Assembly: GCA_002794735.1 (NCBI GenBank)
Contig: NBAZ01000005.1
Coordinates: forward strand, 806,001 to 870,000
Direction of reading: 5' to 3'
Length of the DNA: 64,000 nt
DNA from: Pyrrhoderma lamaoense
Lineage: Eukaryota > Basidiomycota > Agaricomycetes > Hymenochaetales > Hymenochaetaceae
Each line of letters starts with the position of its first letter. Positions within the stretch are counted from its first letter, which is position 1. The translations under genes were made by a program, and so were the position numbers. The notes under the pieces are model-generated. The model did no database searches and was not told the origin of the DNA. It saw only the letters and a list, made by a program, of their open reading frames with translations. This document shows positions 49,056 to 62,489 of the stretch, piece by piece.

Positions 49056-51470
49056 TCACTGAGTGATTGTTAGATGTAGATCATATTGTCTCCGATGAGT
49101 GGAAGAATACAATTCAGCGAAATCCCCTTCTTCCCCTTCCTCTTCCACAACTGATACGCGTTTCTTTCTCTCGGGAAGATCCAGAGTTGATCTATCGTCA
49201 AATGAATTAGCTATACTAGCGGCATCAGCGCCTCCAGCACGCCTACATTGACGCTTGCGACGTAACCTCATCAAGCTTCTTCGCCGCCTTGCCATCCAGG
49301 CATCCTCGTCTTCCATGGATTCGCGATTACTGTGTCCACCACGCCGCCCTTGTAATGATCCATAGTTTCGTATTCTGCGAGCACCAGCTGTGTAGACGCC
49401 GCTTGCAGAAATGACATCTAATACAGGAGCATGTGCACGCGTATTACGCATCCGATGTGCAAAAGTACACACTTCAGAGCCTGGTCTAGCCGGATCAGGA
49501 CCTAGGACAAATTCTCCTCCAAGCTGATTGGGATCACCAGCACGTTCAAACAACGGGAACGTTGCGAGCTTATGTCTCAGTCGCGATAAACTGTGACCAA
49601 ATCCGAATGGACCGCCATTATGCGTAGTTGCGGTAGTATTACCAACATAGTAACCACACTCTGAATCTGGCCCGGGATCAGTTGTTCGAAGGTTCATACC
49701 TAGCGCCTTGTGGATACTGAGGGTAGGATCAGTGTACACTGGGAATGGGGTTTGGGTAAGATGTTTGTACGGGGTGATAAGATGATGTGGGCCCAGTCCA
49801 ATCAGAACGATCTTTAGGCCAGCTCTCTCAAGTGCCTCAATATCGACTTCTGATGCAACTGATCGTACATAGTCCTGACACGCGGATGCGCTGCATTATA
49901 AATATAAGTAGAACAGAGGAAAGGTTAGAACGCTATCAAAGATAGATAGATAGATAAAAATGCTAACGCACCGGAAATGTCTGATGAAAACTATAAGAGT
50001 TTTCTGACGTGCCCATAAGTCACCGAAACGGATGCGTAAGCCACTCTCCGTAATGACTGGTAAGGATCCAATGGTTTGCAGCTCATCACTGTTTGGTTTG
50101 TAGTATTCGTTGAAGAGATCTTCACTGAATTGGGGCTCCGATACAACTTTTTTACATTCATATAAGTCAACACGGGATTTAAACATAGAACAGGAGTTGA
50201 AGCTGAACAGTCTGCCTCTCTTTGAAGGAGGCCATACAGAATCAGGACTATCAGAACCTTTTTGCGGAAGTTTTGGTTGTGATCCTTTTTCTGTTCGTGT
50301 AGGAGACGGTTTCATTGATGGGGGTGGAGTATCCTTTACAGGAGATGAATCCTTCGATTTTTTGGGAGAAGCGGCGTTTGAATTGGGCAAGGTGGTGTCA
50401 GATATGCTTGCAAGAGCAGAATCACGGAAATAGGGAATAGTTGGAGCACGTTCTGGTCTAGGAATAGGTGTCGTGGGCAAGGGTGGGAGCTCTTTCAAGT
50501 CCATACTCTGTTTACCTCGCAACGACGTGAGCGAAGCAAGGCTTCGTCTTGACCAGAGCTTCTTAACAAACTTAGCAGATGTAGAGGTCTGGACAATAGG
50601 TTTATCCATAAATTCAGCGGTCTGTGGCGTCTGAGCCCGTGAAGGGAACACGGAGGGTTCAAGGTAGGATGAAGAGGAGGACACAGAGCCACTGGAGCTA
50701 CCTGCGCTCAGCTCAGGGGTTGGTGGTCGAGAGTACATGTAGCTAAGAGTAGATGCCTTCCGGGGAATGTAATGACTTTTGGTACGCGGCTTTCGTCCAT
50801 TTTGAGGAGACAAACGTGAGGTGGAATCTCGGAATAGCATAGCAATATGGGAATACCGACGCTGATGATCGTGATGGTCACGACCTCCATCCGCATTGCT
50901 TGATGTATTCTTATTCGCAGTCTCAATTGATTTCTCACATGAAACAGTCTTTCTGACGTTCATATTAGACCGCGTTGTCAACTTGTTCAAAGCTTCCTGG
51001 CGATCCTGATCTGCACTCCGGTTTTCATGAGTCAATCCACTTGGCCCAAAAGGTCTATCAACCGAAAATGTGTCGAAGGGGAAAAACGAGGAACCGGGTT
51101 CCGGTAAAGCAACGTCCAGCGTATAACGTCTCGCAATCGCTCTTGGAAACGCTTTTTCACTGAGGTGAGGAGATAATGGCACATCAGATGAGGTTGTACC
51201 TCCGGAACCAGTAGGAGCCCAAAGATTAATGTCCTCGTTCGTACTGTTTTGAAACTCTGGGTATGAAGACCCGATTGTGTAACTATTACTGCGTTGTCGC
51301 CTCCGGAGCTCAGTCAGCGATGCAAAAGGGTCTTCAAAGTCAAAGGGTGGGTATCGTGATTCAAGTAATTCCGTATCCGTGATCGTAATTGGAGGAGGTT
51401 TGCGTTTGCATGTGCTCGAGCGCTTTCCAGGAGATGGTGGTGGAGTCGTAGTTGTAGTTGAAGCAGCCAT
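49056..51470 (-). CDS. AhpC/TSA-like (thioredoxin-fold) protein with long disordered N-terminus
   Basis: Two exons (minus), 51470-49972 and 49890-49056, giving 777 residues. About 430 N-terminal residues are Ser/Thr/Pro-rich and likely disordered, with polar patches (PPLPTTPIPRPERAP). Then a peroxiredoxin-like AhpC-TSA_2 fold: ITESGLRIRFGDLWARQKTLIVFIRHFRASACQDYVRSVA, IVLIGLGPHHLITPYKHLTQTPFPVYTDP, SIHKALGMNL. Family members generally carry CPxC or a single Cys after RHF. Here one Cys remains (ASAC). The C-terminal 150 residues are basic and then acidic. Start: the ATG at 51470 is the first in frame; the frame is open upstream only to a GTG. Function unknown; peroxidase activity is uncertain. 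A GATA tetranucleotide run sits in the intron (about 49940-49957). Confidence 0.82.
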
Positions 51471-52807
51471 AGATATTACAGAGAGATGAAACGAGCGGGT
51501 CACTCTTCTAATACTTGTATGATGGGTTTTGTGGTTTTGCGTGGGCTTATTATAATTCTTTGAACAGTCTCAGGTGAGGTGAGGCTGATATGAAATATAT
51601 CTTGAAAACAACGTGTCAAGGGCGCGATGAAATGAATGACAGAAAAGGTAAAGAGCGCAAGGATGCCAAAGAGAGGCGGTTTAGAACAAGGAACGAATGG
51701 AAGTCCAAGAGGATGTATCTCTGTCAGTAGTATTCGCTCCTCTAGATTATATTGTAGGCTCGATGGGCTCATCGCATGCATCGAGTTACTGAACCATTTC
51801 CCCTAATTGAGCTAATCCATCCTCATATCTGTCGAGTATGGGACTTTTGTTGATGACCCCGTTCGTCCCAGGCGCGCTTGCGGTGGAAAGCTACATACGG
51901 AGTTATCGCATCAAAAGGTACACAATAAGTTTTGGTCCCTTGGAGAATAAACCTCATAACGGACTATTACCCTTACGCGTCGACGTCTCAAAACTATTTT
52001 CATTATGTCCCCCTCACCGAGCACCCTTCAAGGCCGTGATCGCCCCGACAAAATGAATGAATACATACATCTGGAATTGTTAATTCTGAGCTTTGTTCAG
52101 CTGCGCATACGCATATAGCTATGATTAGATTAAATAGCCTCGAGCCAGAAAACATGTTTTGCCAACGACAAATACGACTGCATTTCTTCTTTAGAGCAAT
52201 GCACAGTAGTCGTGACAATCGCGTGACCGCCAACTTTACATCAAGCCATTTCCATTCTCACTATGATATAAATCATAAAATGATTTCGTCCAAAATAACA
52301 TAAGATGCATTTATGTCACCATGGGCCGGAACTCCTCTGACATCGATGTACCATGAGTATTCTCGGAATGCCTTAATGCCATTACATAAACATAGATCAT
52401 CGTTTCTCCAAGGGATTAAACTGAGAGAATATTCAATTGTAGTTGTACCCGATGCTTTCCCATGGTTTTCGCGCCGTACTAGACGATGATCAATGAACAC
52501 TGAATAAGATTATCAAGATGCAAGATAGCTGTTATGTATGTGTCATGATAGAGGCAACGTGTAGGGTACATTATAGAAGAGATGAATGTAGTTCGGAACA
52601 TTGCATAATAGAGTAAGGTTGAAAGATGTGCGGCTATTACTATAGAAAAATCGAGAAAATCTAGGACATGAGCTAGAAGCTAGGATAGGATGGAAAGTTA
52701 CCGGTCTCAATCACTTCACAACGTCCGATAGGAGCACTTAAACCCAAAAAAACAAAAAGAGCCAGACAACTTATGAATTGTGCCACGCTAGCTATCCTGT
52801 CAAGCAC
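51471..52807. other. Intergenic region, no gene recognised
   Basis: Promoter side of the AhpC/TSA-like gene and 3' side of the amino-acid transporter. A + strand frame at 51838-52056 begins with a hydrophobic stretch but has no support beyond length. Nothing else is called. Confidence 0.45.
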
Positions 52808-55609
52808 TCATGGGGAATCGCATTGGCCGAGACCTGGTTTCCCTTCAGGCTGTGCTGCTGCCATTAACTAGAATGAAAATGTGAGTTAAGAAGTCAGAAG
52901 CGGACAAATGGGAAGTGATGTCCATTAAACGTACTGCTATGGTCTGGTACGTTGTATATATTGCAGCGATGCTACCAAAAATCATAAGAAGTACGTCAGC
53001 GACCTTAGCTCGCAGGGTTCTTGCGCAGGCCTTGTAGTGGAGCATGGCAGGATATACATAACACAATGGGACACTATGGGAGTGTGGTCAGTATGTACAA
53101 AGAAAGAAAAGGCATATGCATTTGCATACCAAGCAAAACTCCCAACTAGAGCTACAAATTTATCCAAATCTCTAGCTCCTGCCCAGCTTACACCGGCACA
53201 GAACATGACGATCGCGAATCTAAGCCCGTTTTTCATCCACTTTACCTTAGGGTTGCTTTTCCCACTCCGAGTAAATAGACCGTTCTCCATGATACGTACC
53301 GCGGGAAATAGTTGTAGAGGCACGCTAAGTAAGATAGCAAGTGAATAGAGAAGTTGCACAGCTTGTACGAGTTTGCTCTTCGAGTCCAAATTCGTAATTA
53401 CAACTGTTTGAACTTCTGAACCAAAAGCTAAGTAAGCGAGGACTCCCGCTCCCCAAAAAGGACTTTCAAGATTGGACATTGGAACCATTAATTTCATTTA
53501 ATCTACACCTTAATGACAGACATACCGATCAAGAAGAGCATAACACCAGTAAGGACAGCAGGGAACTTGCGTGGCTCTCTCATAGAGTCGGATATAGGAA
53601 TAACCTATGAATATGAGCAAAATGGGGATAAGTAAAAGCTTCTTTCGAAGATTAGAAGGACTTACTAGCCCTACTCCCTCAAATGAAAATACAGCCGTTC
53701 TAAACGTTAAATATATTTAGAGTGCTAGTAGCCATAACTGAGCAGGTAGAAAACCTTACCCAATCAATAGTGGGAAATCCTTGGGATTGAACAATTCTAC
53801 TTTAGCGATTCCTTTATCGGCAATGACTGAGATCTCAGTTCCGAAGATATAGAGAAGACCTGCGAGGATGAAAACATCCGCGACGAGAGCAAATGCGCTC
53901 AACTTGGCGATGTTTCTGATCAGAACCAAAGGTAGGAATACGATGAGTTGTACAAAAATAAGATATTGAACCGGAATCAATTTCAAGCAATTGGTAACAG
54001 CAGATACAAATGCTTGAAGGCCTTCGGATACAAAAATCGTGTATGCAGAAACAAATCCAAGTTGCGATACGGCTATCGCACTTAGAATGGCATAACGCAT
54101 CCAAGGGCCATACAAAGCGCCACCAATATCTGATAACAACGTAATTATTCTAAGAAAGTTATGATTTCCACGTAAAAAATCACGCACCCCCATAACTCCC
54201 AGGTATGACATTCTTGGTTTTGACGAGAAGCAAAAATGAGTATAAGGAGATCAACGCAATACCCGTCATAGTTAATGACGAAAACAATATGCCTCCGTTA
54301 AAGAACCTTATGAAGAAATAACGATTGAGCTTTACAGTGATCATTTGTAACATTATTGACTCTTACGCTTTCCCTAAAAATAAGACTCCAGTCCCGACAA
54401 ATGATTTTAGGAGCTTGGAAGTAGTAGTTGTTAGTTACTGAAGGATGAAATTGCATAAAGATCATTAACACACCATTAGCACGGCTTGTAATACCGTCGC
54501 ATCACCATGAGATTCCACGGTACTTCTCCGGGCTGCTCGCCGAGCTCTAGACATTGAACGTTTGCTCATCATCGATTCTGAGAGAAGCGGTTCCGTCTCA
54601 GAAGAACCAGATGTCCCCCCCAATGCTTCATGATCCCTACTTGGGGGTAAGGATTCATCTTCCTCGTCCTCTTCAAGGTCTTCACCAGCCTATAGATAGA
54701 ACATCCAATGACACCATACCATTGAGTTAAATTTAGCCATCATGGTCCGCCACCTGACATCATTAGATTTATGAACGCACAAAATGACCAAAGAGATACA
54801 AGAATTCGATGAAATTATTTGAAACAGCAGGTTCTTCAACACCTTGTTCGTTCGCCCGTTGTATTACATAGTTCCTGCGGAATCCACCCGGCTCATGGAT
54901 ATGTTCAAAAGAGGGATGAATGGGTTCTGCCGGTGGTGGGGTATATGATAAGGCTCGAGTGCGAGCAGCTTGACGTCGTTTATCGATTTCCCATTTGTAG
55001 ATGGGATGACTTCGTTATGTTTCGATCAGATCCTCCATTTCAGTGCGTGAGTTGAGATAGATACTCACGTTATGTCTCCACCTGGAGCATCATATGTGAT
55101 TGGAAACGTATCGCTTGCTTCCTGTTGCTGCCTCTGCTGTGTCGCCGACGCAGAGCCAGAATCTGATGTACGTCTACTTCTACTAATTCCCCAACAGGGG
55201 TTTCGTCTCCATCTACAGCACGGCGAGGAACTAGGTGTCTCCTAAGGACTCTAGCCATCTCTTCTTCACTGACATCTTCTAGCGGAAGTTTTCCAGATGA
55301 CGGACTCTCGCTCACAGGTGCACCAGTGGGAGTGTTAGAACCTCCTGTACGCGGCGTATTCTTGAAGGAACGAGCACCAAAACTCCCAGGGAGCCCTATA
55401 GGATTCCTTGGAGAGCCTTCTAGGGCTATACGAGGGGGTATATTGGCTATTGGAGGTGTCGATGGCGTTCCTTGCCTCTGCACACCGGAGGTTGAGCGGC
55501 CTGGGGTACCATAAACAAACCCTGGACTGCCCGCAGCGAACTCGTCATCTACTTGACGGGTGTTGTTGTTATTAGCTATCTTAACTGGTCGAGATGGGCT
55601 CGTTGACAT
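52808..55609 (-). CDS. Avt3-type vacuolar amino acid transporter
   Basis: AAAP-family permease that exports amino acids from the vacuole. Eleven exons (minus): 55609-55069, 55009-54781, 54689-54474, 54413-54367, 54306-54188, 54129-53760, 53699-53666, 53604-53526, 53462-53130, 53073-52935 and 52867-52808. The N-terminal third is a cytosolic, Ser/Pro-rich region with ARVLRRHLVPRRA and ITYDAPGGDITHPIYKWEIDKRRQ, typical of fungal Avt3/4. Membrane core: LLKSFVGTGVLFLGKAFFNGG (TM1), GGALYGPWMRYAILSAIAVSQ, VFSFEGVGLVIPISDSMREP, LFGGAGVLAYLAFGSEV, and CVPLCYVYPAMLHYKA. About 11 hydrophobic spans. Two one-base losses break the frame: near 55186-55192 in exon 1 and in the C4 run 53451-53454 (G4 in coding sense). 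Confidence 0.9.
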
Positions 55610-55829
55610 AGTCAAATGTAGTGTATCCTTATCTTCAACAACGACAAAGACCGTGGATGACAGGATGAGTCAAAGGTCGTTAAAGATTGGATGCTCCGGA
55701 ACGGCACCACGCGAGAGTTTCTCTCGTCGGGGTTCGGATACATAAGCCGGCGCCGAAGATTTAATTTTAAACGTTTTATTATATGTACCAGTACATAAGG
55801 ATACAGCATCTTTGCCAACTCAAAATTAT

Positions 55830-56881
55830 CTAATTCACTACCTCGTTCGTGATATTTCGGTGTTCCCAACCTAATAGACGTTTAGCCTTCGAACAATCAA
55901 AGAACCCGACTCTTCCCCAAGCGCAAACCCTTCTCTGACGGGTACATGGGGCCAGAAGGTTTGATATAATTCCGTACTTTCCCTTTCATCTGCTGTGTCA
56001 GGTGCACAAATGAAAAATGCTTCGTGACCGGTCCAATCTTCGGATCCAGAGGAATTTGAAGCTAGTGCGAGGAGAAATGCCTCTGCCGCAGAATCATGGT
56101 GCACCCACCCCCATAAATCGTTTCGTCGACGGATCGGATCGTCACGACTTGCATAATCTCGATTCGGGACTGCCCAATGTAGACGAAGACTGGCAATTCT
56201 TATACCTTGATAACCGCGTACGATGGTGTCGGCCTGAAGTTCGGCTATTCTTGAAATACAAAATTATCATGAAAAGACGGGATCTCAATATTCATTAACC
56301 ATGCCTACACTTTGGAAAGCCCATACGGCTCATCGGGTTCACAGGGATGATCTTCGTCAATTGGAAAGTATTCAGGCTTTGCCCCAGATTTACTATAGAC
56401 CATTCGAACAACGTTACAGGTTGAGGCTTGGGCTATACGCTTTATCCCAAGCTAGGTAAGGTTATTACCCCGACTTTCTCGCGAAGGATTATAGCAATTT
56501 ACCTCTGCAGCAGCACGAAGCACGTTCCAGGAAATGACAACATTACTGTATCGATTTCGTATCAGGTAAGAAATATAAATCTTAGCTTAGTTTGTACCTA
56601 TTATGTGTTTGCCATAAGTAGTCTCCAGGGTCGGGGTATGCTGCAAGATGCGCGACTCCATCGCATCCCCGAAGTGCATTCAGGGCTTGTTCAAACTCTC
56701 TTAAGTCCGCTTTGATAAAAGAAAAGGTTTCATATGCGGATATTCTTTGAGCATCAGCATCTTCGATGAAAGATGAAGGTTTTGATAGATCTACTCCAAT
56801 GACTTGATGCCCCTCATCCAGAGCGAGTAGAACAACGCGCCGCCCAACGCGACCATTGCATCCAGTAACAACTAATTTCAT
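55830..56881 (-). CDS. NAD-dependent epimerase/dehydratase (extended SDR)
   Basis: Four exons (minus): 56881-56598, 56545-56503, 56451-56309 and 56249-55830, about 296 residues. The Rossmann start MKLVVTGCNGRVGRRVVLLAL has the glycine-rich TGxxGxxG. ADLREF and GVAHLAAYPDP follow. HNSNVVISWNVLRAAAE leads to the active-site region: PYGLSKVIAELQADTIV supplies the YxxxK motif. Then LRLHWAVPN, VHHDSAAEAFLLAL and, at the end, FFDCSKAKRLLGWEHRN. The frame slips near the C3 run 55904-55906; one more G in the coding sense links EESG to FFDCSKA. Most like the uronate dehydrogenase/UDP-glucose-epimerase-like SDRs common in basidiomycetes; substrate unknown. Confidence 0.87.
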
Positions 56882-57212
56882 GCTTACTTACGCTTCTGGC
56901 TTCAGGTTGTATATCAAGACAGAAAAATAGGTTTCGGGGTAAGTAGCGGTGAGATCATCTATAAGGGGCTGGATTGTATCCTCCTATTACATGTAGACAT
57001 GATCAATTATTTATCCTGGGAACAAACATATTATATGGTCTGTAATCGTTTGATTTGTTAAGAAAATGAGAATTCAAAGTGCGTCAGGTGGATACAATCA
57101 TGTTTACTGAGCGCTGATTGATCACGTGCAACTAGGGACGAAACGGTACGGTTACGTGCCGTCACTGTCAAGTACTCACGTTCACCGTCATCAACGACGA
57201 CGGCAGGCAGCA
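56882..57212. promoter_or_regulatory. Divergent promoter, SDR and ABC transporter
   Basis: 330 bp between divergent start codons. No specific element is claimed. Confidence 0.5.
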
Positions 57213-60200
57213 ATGTCGTCGTATAAGAGGAAGCTTGCTGCGCATGCACTTCTATATTCTATAATTGTTTCTCCCGTATTAGCAACGAATGTAATGAGTT
57301 CACGTAACCTGACTAGTTGGAAACGCGCGGACCAAAGTTATAAGCTCTCGGTAATGTTTCATTCAATGTAAGAATATTTACCAGTGGCTTATCAGAATAA
57401 CTTGAAACCAGGAACTGGCTACTACACCTTCTCTCAGTATGCGAGTTTTTGCTCATGTTCAAAATAATATACATTGAAGAGGAAATTTATCTACAGTGGA
57501 TGATCGGCCTAAGGATTGTCCACCTTGTTTCAACTGCATGTTACCAGCGTTTACTTGTGGACAATATGGAAAATGTGATACTTATGATGGGCAATGCCAC
57601 TGTCCCGCAGGATGGGGCGGTATTGATTGTTTGACTCCTCGTATGTTTACCTTTTTCAATGAATCAGTTTTCCTGGAACCGTTGTGTTCAATATCTCGTC
57701 ATTAGAATGCGACTCTCTAGCAGATGAGCACCGAAGAATGTGGAAGGATGGTGAAGAATGCTCATGTAAAGATGGGTGGGGTGGAATAAATTGTAATGGT
57801 AGGTACTTTACAAAATATGGTATTTTGTATATATGACTAACCAACCAACAGTTTGTGAAACCGATGAAGCTTGTGCGAACTTCCCTCTTCCTGGTGGTGA
57901 TCCATCGTTGTCTGGAGCAGATGAATCTCTCAATATGACTTGCTATAAAGGGGGGATGCAGTTTTCAATAATCATCAAATGTGTGATGTTACGAGTGTGT
58001 TTGTTCTCATTCTCTGAAGCTTTTCATAGAATCTCATCTGGATTATCATAGATCCCGGAATTATCGCCTTATTACCCGATAGACCTCCACAAGTAACCTT
58101 TAGCTGTGATAAAACTGATGGCACTTGTCTCTTCCAGTTCTGGGTTAATCGAGTGGAGTCATTCTATTGTGGCTTAAGTACGTGTACCTCGAGCGTCACA
58201 CAAGAACCGGGAACGAATAAAACTATCTATGAATGCGAGAATATCCAATGCAGTTGTATACCTGGACGATTTATTTGTGGTGAAAATGGAAGTGTCGGTG
58301 AGTTTGCCAAAACGTTAAACCTCTAACTATGTGTTACTTTCTACTTACTCACTGGTTCGACTAGACATAACTGAGTTCCTTGATACTGAAATAAAGGGAC
58401 CTGCGAAGTTCTCCTGCAAGACCGGCTCAGACTGCAAGTTCGAGGAGCCTGGCATGAATGACCTTATTGACACGATCTTCGGGATAACTATATAACTCTC
58501 AAGTGTAACAGTGGCGAATGCCTACACTACTCACAGGTTCCTGGATACATAGTAAGCGATAATCTTGTATATACAACAACTTCCGTCTATGCTGAAACAG
58601 TCTATCTATTAGAGTATACCCGTCCCGGATAATACACAATGGGTAGCTCTCAGTGCAGCAGGAGCAATTCTCATAGTCTTTTCTGCATTTTTATGTAAGC
58701 AATCATTTTACCGTTTGTATAAGGCATAACTAAGTCATGTTAGTATTATGGTATGCGGGCCGCGATCGCAAGCATTCAGGAGAAATTCGACTACCAGAAA
58801 CGGAAGCATTCAAGCTGATGAATGAGCATGTCCCGGCTGCTCTACACTTTTCAAATATTTCCTACTCACTTGGCCCACGTACCATACTTTCTGATATCTC
58901 AGGATTCGTGAAGCCGGGACAAGTGATGGCAATCATGGGTGCTTCAGGAGCAGGGAAGTCCACCTTCCTTGATATTTTGGCAAGACGGAAGAAACGAGGC
59001 CAAGTTAGAGGTAAAATCTTGGTGAACGGACGTGAAGTAACCGATAGTGAATTCAAGCGTTTTGTTGGCTTCGTTGACCAAGAGGATACTTTGATGAGTA
59101 CTCTTACGGTGTATGAGACCGTTCTATATTCCGCTTTATTGCGTCTTCCACGTGAAATGAGCATTGAGGCGAAAAAGTATCGTACACTGGAAACAATGAA
59201 TGAGTTGGGTATCCTCGGGATCCGAGACATGCGTATTGGGGATGCCGGGCATCGTTCAATTTCTGGAGGGGAGAAGCGTCGTGTTTCTATTGCATGCGAA
59301 CTTGTGACTAGTCCCTCAATTCTTTTCCTCGATGAACCTACGAGTGGTAAGCCTTGTTTCCTCTATCGCTAGAGAAGGCGGATCTTGATGAGAACTATTC
59401 GGGCCGATTTATTAGGTCTAGATGCGTATAATGCATTCAATGTAATTGATAGCTTGGTTTCTTTGGCACGCAACTACAACCGGACAGTTGTTTTCACAAT
59501 ACATCAACCGAGAAGTAACATTGTCTCTTTATTCGATCAGCTTCTTTTACTCGCTCAAGGCCGCATGGTATATTCTGGTGAGGTTTCAAGGTGTCACGAG
59601 TTCCTTGCAGATGTGGGGAAGTCATGTCCTCCAGGCTTTAACTTAGCAGACTACCTAAGTCAGTACTATATGATATGCCCTGAAGCTGACTGTGTTACTG
59701 ATGAATAATGCGTATGCGTTTATAGTTGACCTTACAACTGAGGCAGAACTAGACATTCGTCCACAGAATGGCTCTTCTATTGATACTGAGATACCATCTC
59801 GTGATGATGCTTCTAATATAGTTGATGAGGAACATGGCCTAAGAAATACTCAAAACACTCATTCCAACTTCTCAACAAATGGAAATAGTAGTTCATCCAC
59901 TAATATCGATGAGACAATGCCTCAATCCCGGCGAGAATCGATAGCATCCGACTCTTCGCATTTTGTTATGCGCAAAACCTCACAATTTCTTGACGTCATC
60001 CGTGGTAATCAGCACAAAGGAAATGCCTCTCTCTCTCCGCAATTGGCCTCTCTTGTAGACGGTTATGCCGCGAGCGATATAGCAGCGGGAATTCGCTCAG
60101 AAATTGCATCATTGTCAAATCGCAACCCAGAAGAAGAATTACCGGATGTTGCTGAAGAGAATCGCTTGCTTCGGGGCCGGAGAGGGGCAAGCTGGCTTAT

Positions 60201-62489
60201 GCAGTTCCGTATCCTGAGTGGTCGAGCTTTTAAAAATCTTTATCGTGACCCAGCCCTATTGATGGCTCACTATCTTTCATCGATCATTCTAGCCTGTGAG
60301 ACTTCTACATTTATCTTTAATTTGTTTTTCATAGTACTCATGTCTCGGAACTTCGCGTCTAGTAATTTGTGGATACTTCTTCCGCAGCGTCAGGTGAGAT
60401 TTTCTTTCTTTTATTGGCCCAAGAGAATGATGCCCTAAGTATGTATTATCCGATCTATCTCACAGAAATGATATCGGAGGATTCCAGAATAGATTGGGTA
60501 TGCTTTCAGTATGATGTACGACCTTTTTTGGTGTTGAACTCACTTCTACTCATTTTAAACAGGAATTTTCTTCTTTTCTCTGGCCTCTTTGGCTTTTCGT
60601 GCCTCACGGTAATTGGTCTCTTTGCCAATGAACGCCTTCTTTACATGCGTGAAAGGTGAGATTTCCAGAAAATTGGCGAGTCGAATATGCTGCTCAATGT
60701 TAATGCTATTGTGTCATAGGGCAAACGGTTACTATTCTTCTTTCACTTATTTCGCCTCAAAGGTGAGAGAAATTCCGACCCTAAGATTCGATTCCTGATT
60801 GACATATTCTCTTTCTGTACCTTAGGTTCTCTTCGATATCTTACCGCTACGTGTAGTACCGCCACTTGTATTTGGTGCTATCGTGTACCGGCTCGTTGGT
60901 CTTGTACCGGAAGTAACTACATTCTGGAAGTTCCTGCTCGTCCTTGTCCTATTCAATCTTGCAACTGCAAGTGCTGTTCTCCTCATTTCCGTCGCATTTG
61001 CAAGTTCGAGTGTCGCCAGCTTAGTTGGTACTCTTATCATGCTCTTCAAGTAAGTTATTTTAATCCTTTCTTTACTGGTTTGTCTATACCCTCCTGTTTC
61101 AAGAAGCAAAATAACCTAAAATTACTTCTAGCCTACTTTTTGCCGGTTTGCTTGTCAACCGCGAGTCACTTGGAAAGGCTTCGTGGCTAAGCACAATATC
61201 CTTTTTCCATGCCGCTTTTGAGGCCCTCGCGGTCAATGAACTTCGATACCTTCAACTAAGGGAGGTTAAGGTAAGCATGCTCATACTCGTTTAACTCGAC
61301 GCTGGTTTTCGGCCTTCGGATTCTATTACTCCCTTCTCTTCTCATATACAATTACGTTTATTCCTTCCTTGCTCAAGCCGCTTTAACCCGTGCTGTCACA
61401 CCTCCTACTCTCTTTCTATAGCGACCCCGGGTACCCCATCTTATATGATATCTCTTCTCAGACTTAATCTATACTACTCAATCTCGCTTAATTCCCTTCT
61501 TTTATACATTCTGAGTGCTTTGCAAGCTTAATTTCTTCTTATTAACAATTGAATTTTCTCCCTTTTTAGTACGGCGTTGAAATCGATGTACCGGCCGCGA
61601 CCATTCTGAATATCTTTGGACTTCGTGCACAGGTTCGTGTTCTCCTTCTCCTTCTATTATTTGTATTTCCCTGTCTACGCTTCTATCTATTCTTCTTCTC
61701 TGTCCCTCTATCTTTTCCACCCCTGTTCTGCTCATGGACACTCTCACGAGCTTCAAGATTATGCTTCTTTTGTCCCTCGAGGTAGTACCTCTCCGTCGCT
61801 CTTACAAACACTACAACCCCCACCCTAAATTTTTATATCATCCCTGTTCACGCGACCACAGAACATCCCGTCACTCTTCTTCTGTGTGTTCTTTGTATGA
61901 GCTTATCCCTACTATGGCAACCCAGTTCCCTCGTTCGCCTCGAGACTCCATTTTTTTCATTCCTTTCTTTAATGTTTTCTTCTATTCTTTGCTACCTTGC
62001 TAAATTGACACCTTGTGCTAACTAAGTCTTCTCTTCTTCACCATACTGATTCTATTACTCTTCTGGTCTCGATTTTGGTGGCCCGTACCTTCCGTTCCGT
62101 CCCTGTCGCATCCTGTCGACTGTGTTGCTATCCTGGTCTTTGTGACTAACAAACAATGGATTCGACAACATTGACAACACGCTGACGACGAATGACATTG
62201 ATGACGACAACGATGATATTTTGGCTATGACAACTATAACCAAAACAATTGCTTTAAACAAACTAACAACATACACTGATGGTTCAACTTCTACGATTTA
62301 CAATATCCAATACATGCCAACATCCGACGCCTACGAACTGCAACAATTGAACAAACAACTCTATTAATAAATGAATAATTATAATAGTCCTTCTGGTGGC
62401 CAAATATCAGCTTACTCGGGATCTTCTTCGGGGTGTTCACGCTCGCTACCTGGGTTCTACTGCATTTCCACGTTCGTGAGCAGCGGTAA
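57213..62489 (+). CDS. adp1: Adp1-type ABC transporter with EGF-like ectodomain
   Basis: ABCG half-transporter related to yeast Adp1. A signal peptide is followed by a Cys-rich ectodomain: [45 protein letters not shown] (EGF-like), then MCDVT and [19 protein letters not shown] segment precedes the nucleotide-binding domain with Walker [11 protein letters not shown]-loop VDQED, signature [11 protein letters not shown], Walker [11 protein letters not shown] and H-loop FTIHQPR. The C-terminal six-TM domain includes [35 protein letters not shown] and [21 protein letters not shown], and ends FHVREQR. Later exons: 59416-59658, 59726-60295, 60363-60393, 60466-60497, 60563-60655, 60720-60762, 60826-61049, 61132-61270, 61570-61632 and 62388-62489. 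The last intron is 755 nt. Three one-base losses are inferred: 57950-57955 (G6), 58481-58483 and 60584-60585. Exons 2-4 boundaries are approximate. Confidence 0.9.

Noticed and set aside
50110..50433. Plus-strand 107-residue frame
   Set aside because: Antisense shadow of the long disordered exon of the AhpC/TSA-like gene.
51838..52056. 72-residue plus-strand frame with a hydrophobic N-terminus, considered as a small secreted protein
   Set aside because: Only the start is hydrophobic, the rest is featureless, and overlapping minus-strand frames are equally open.
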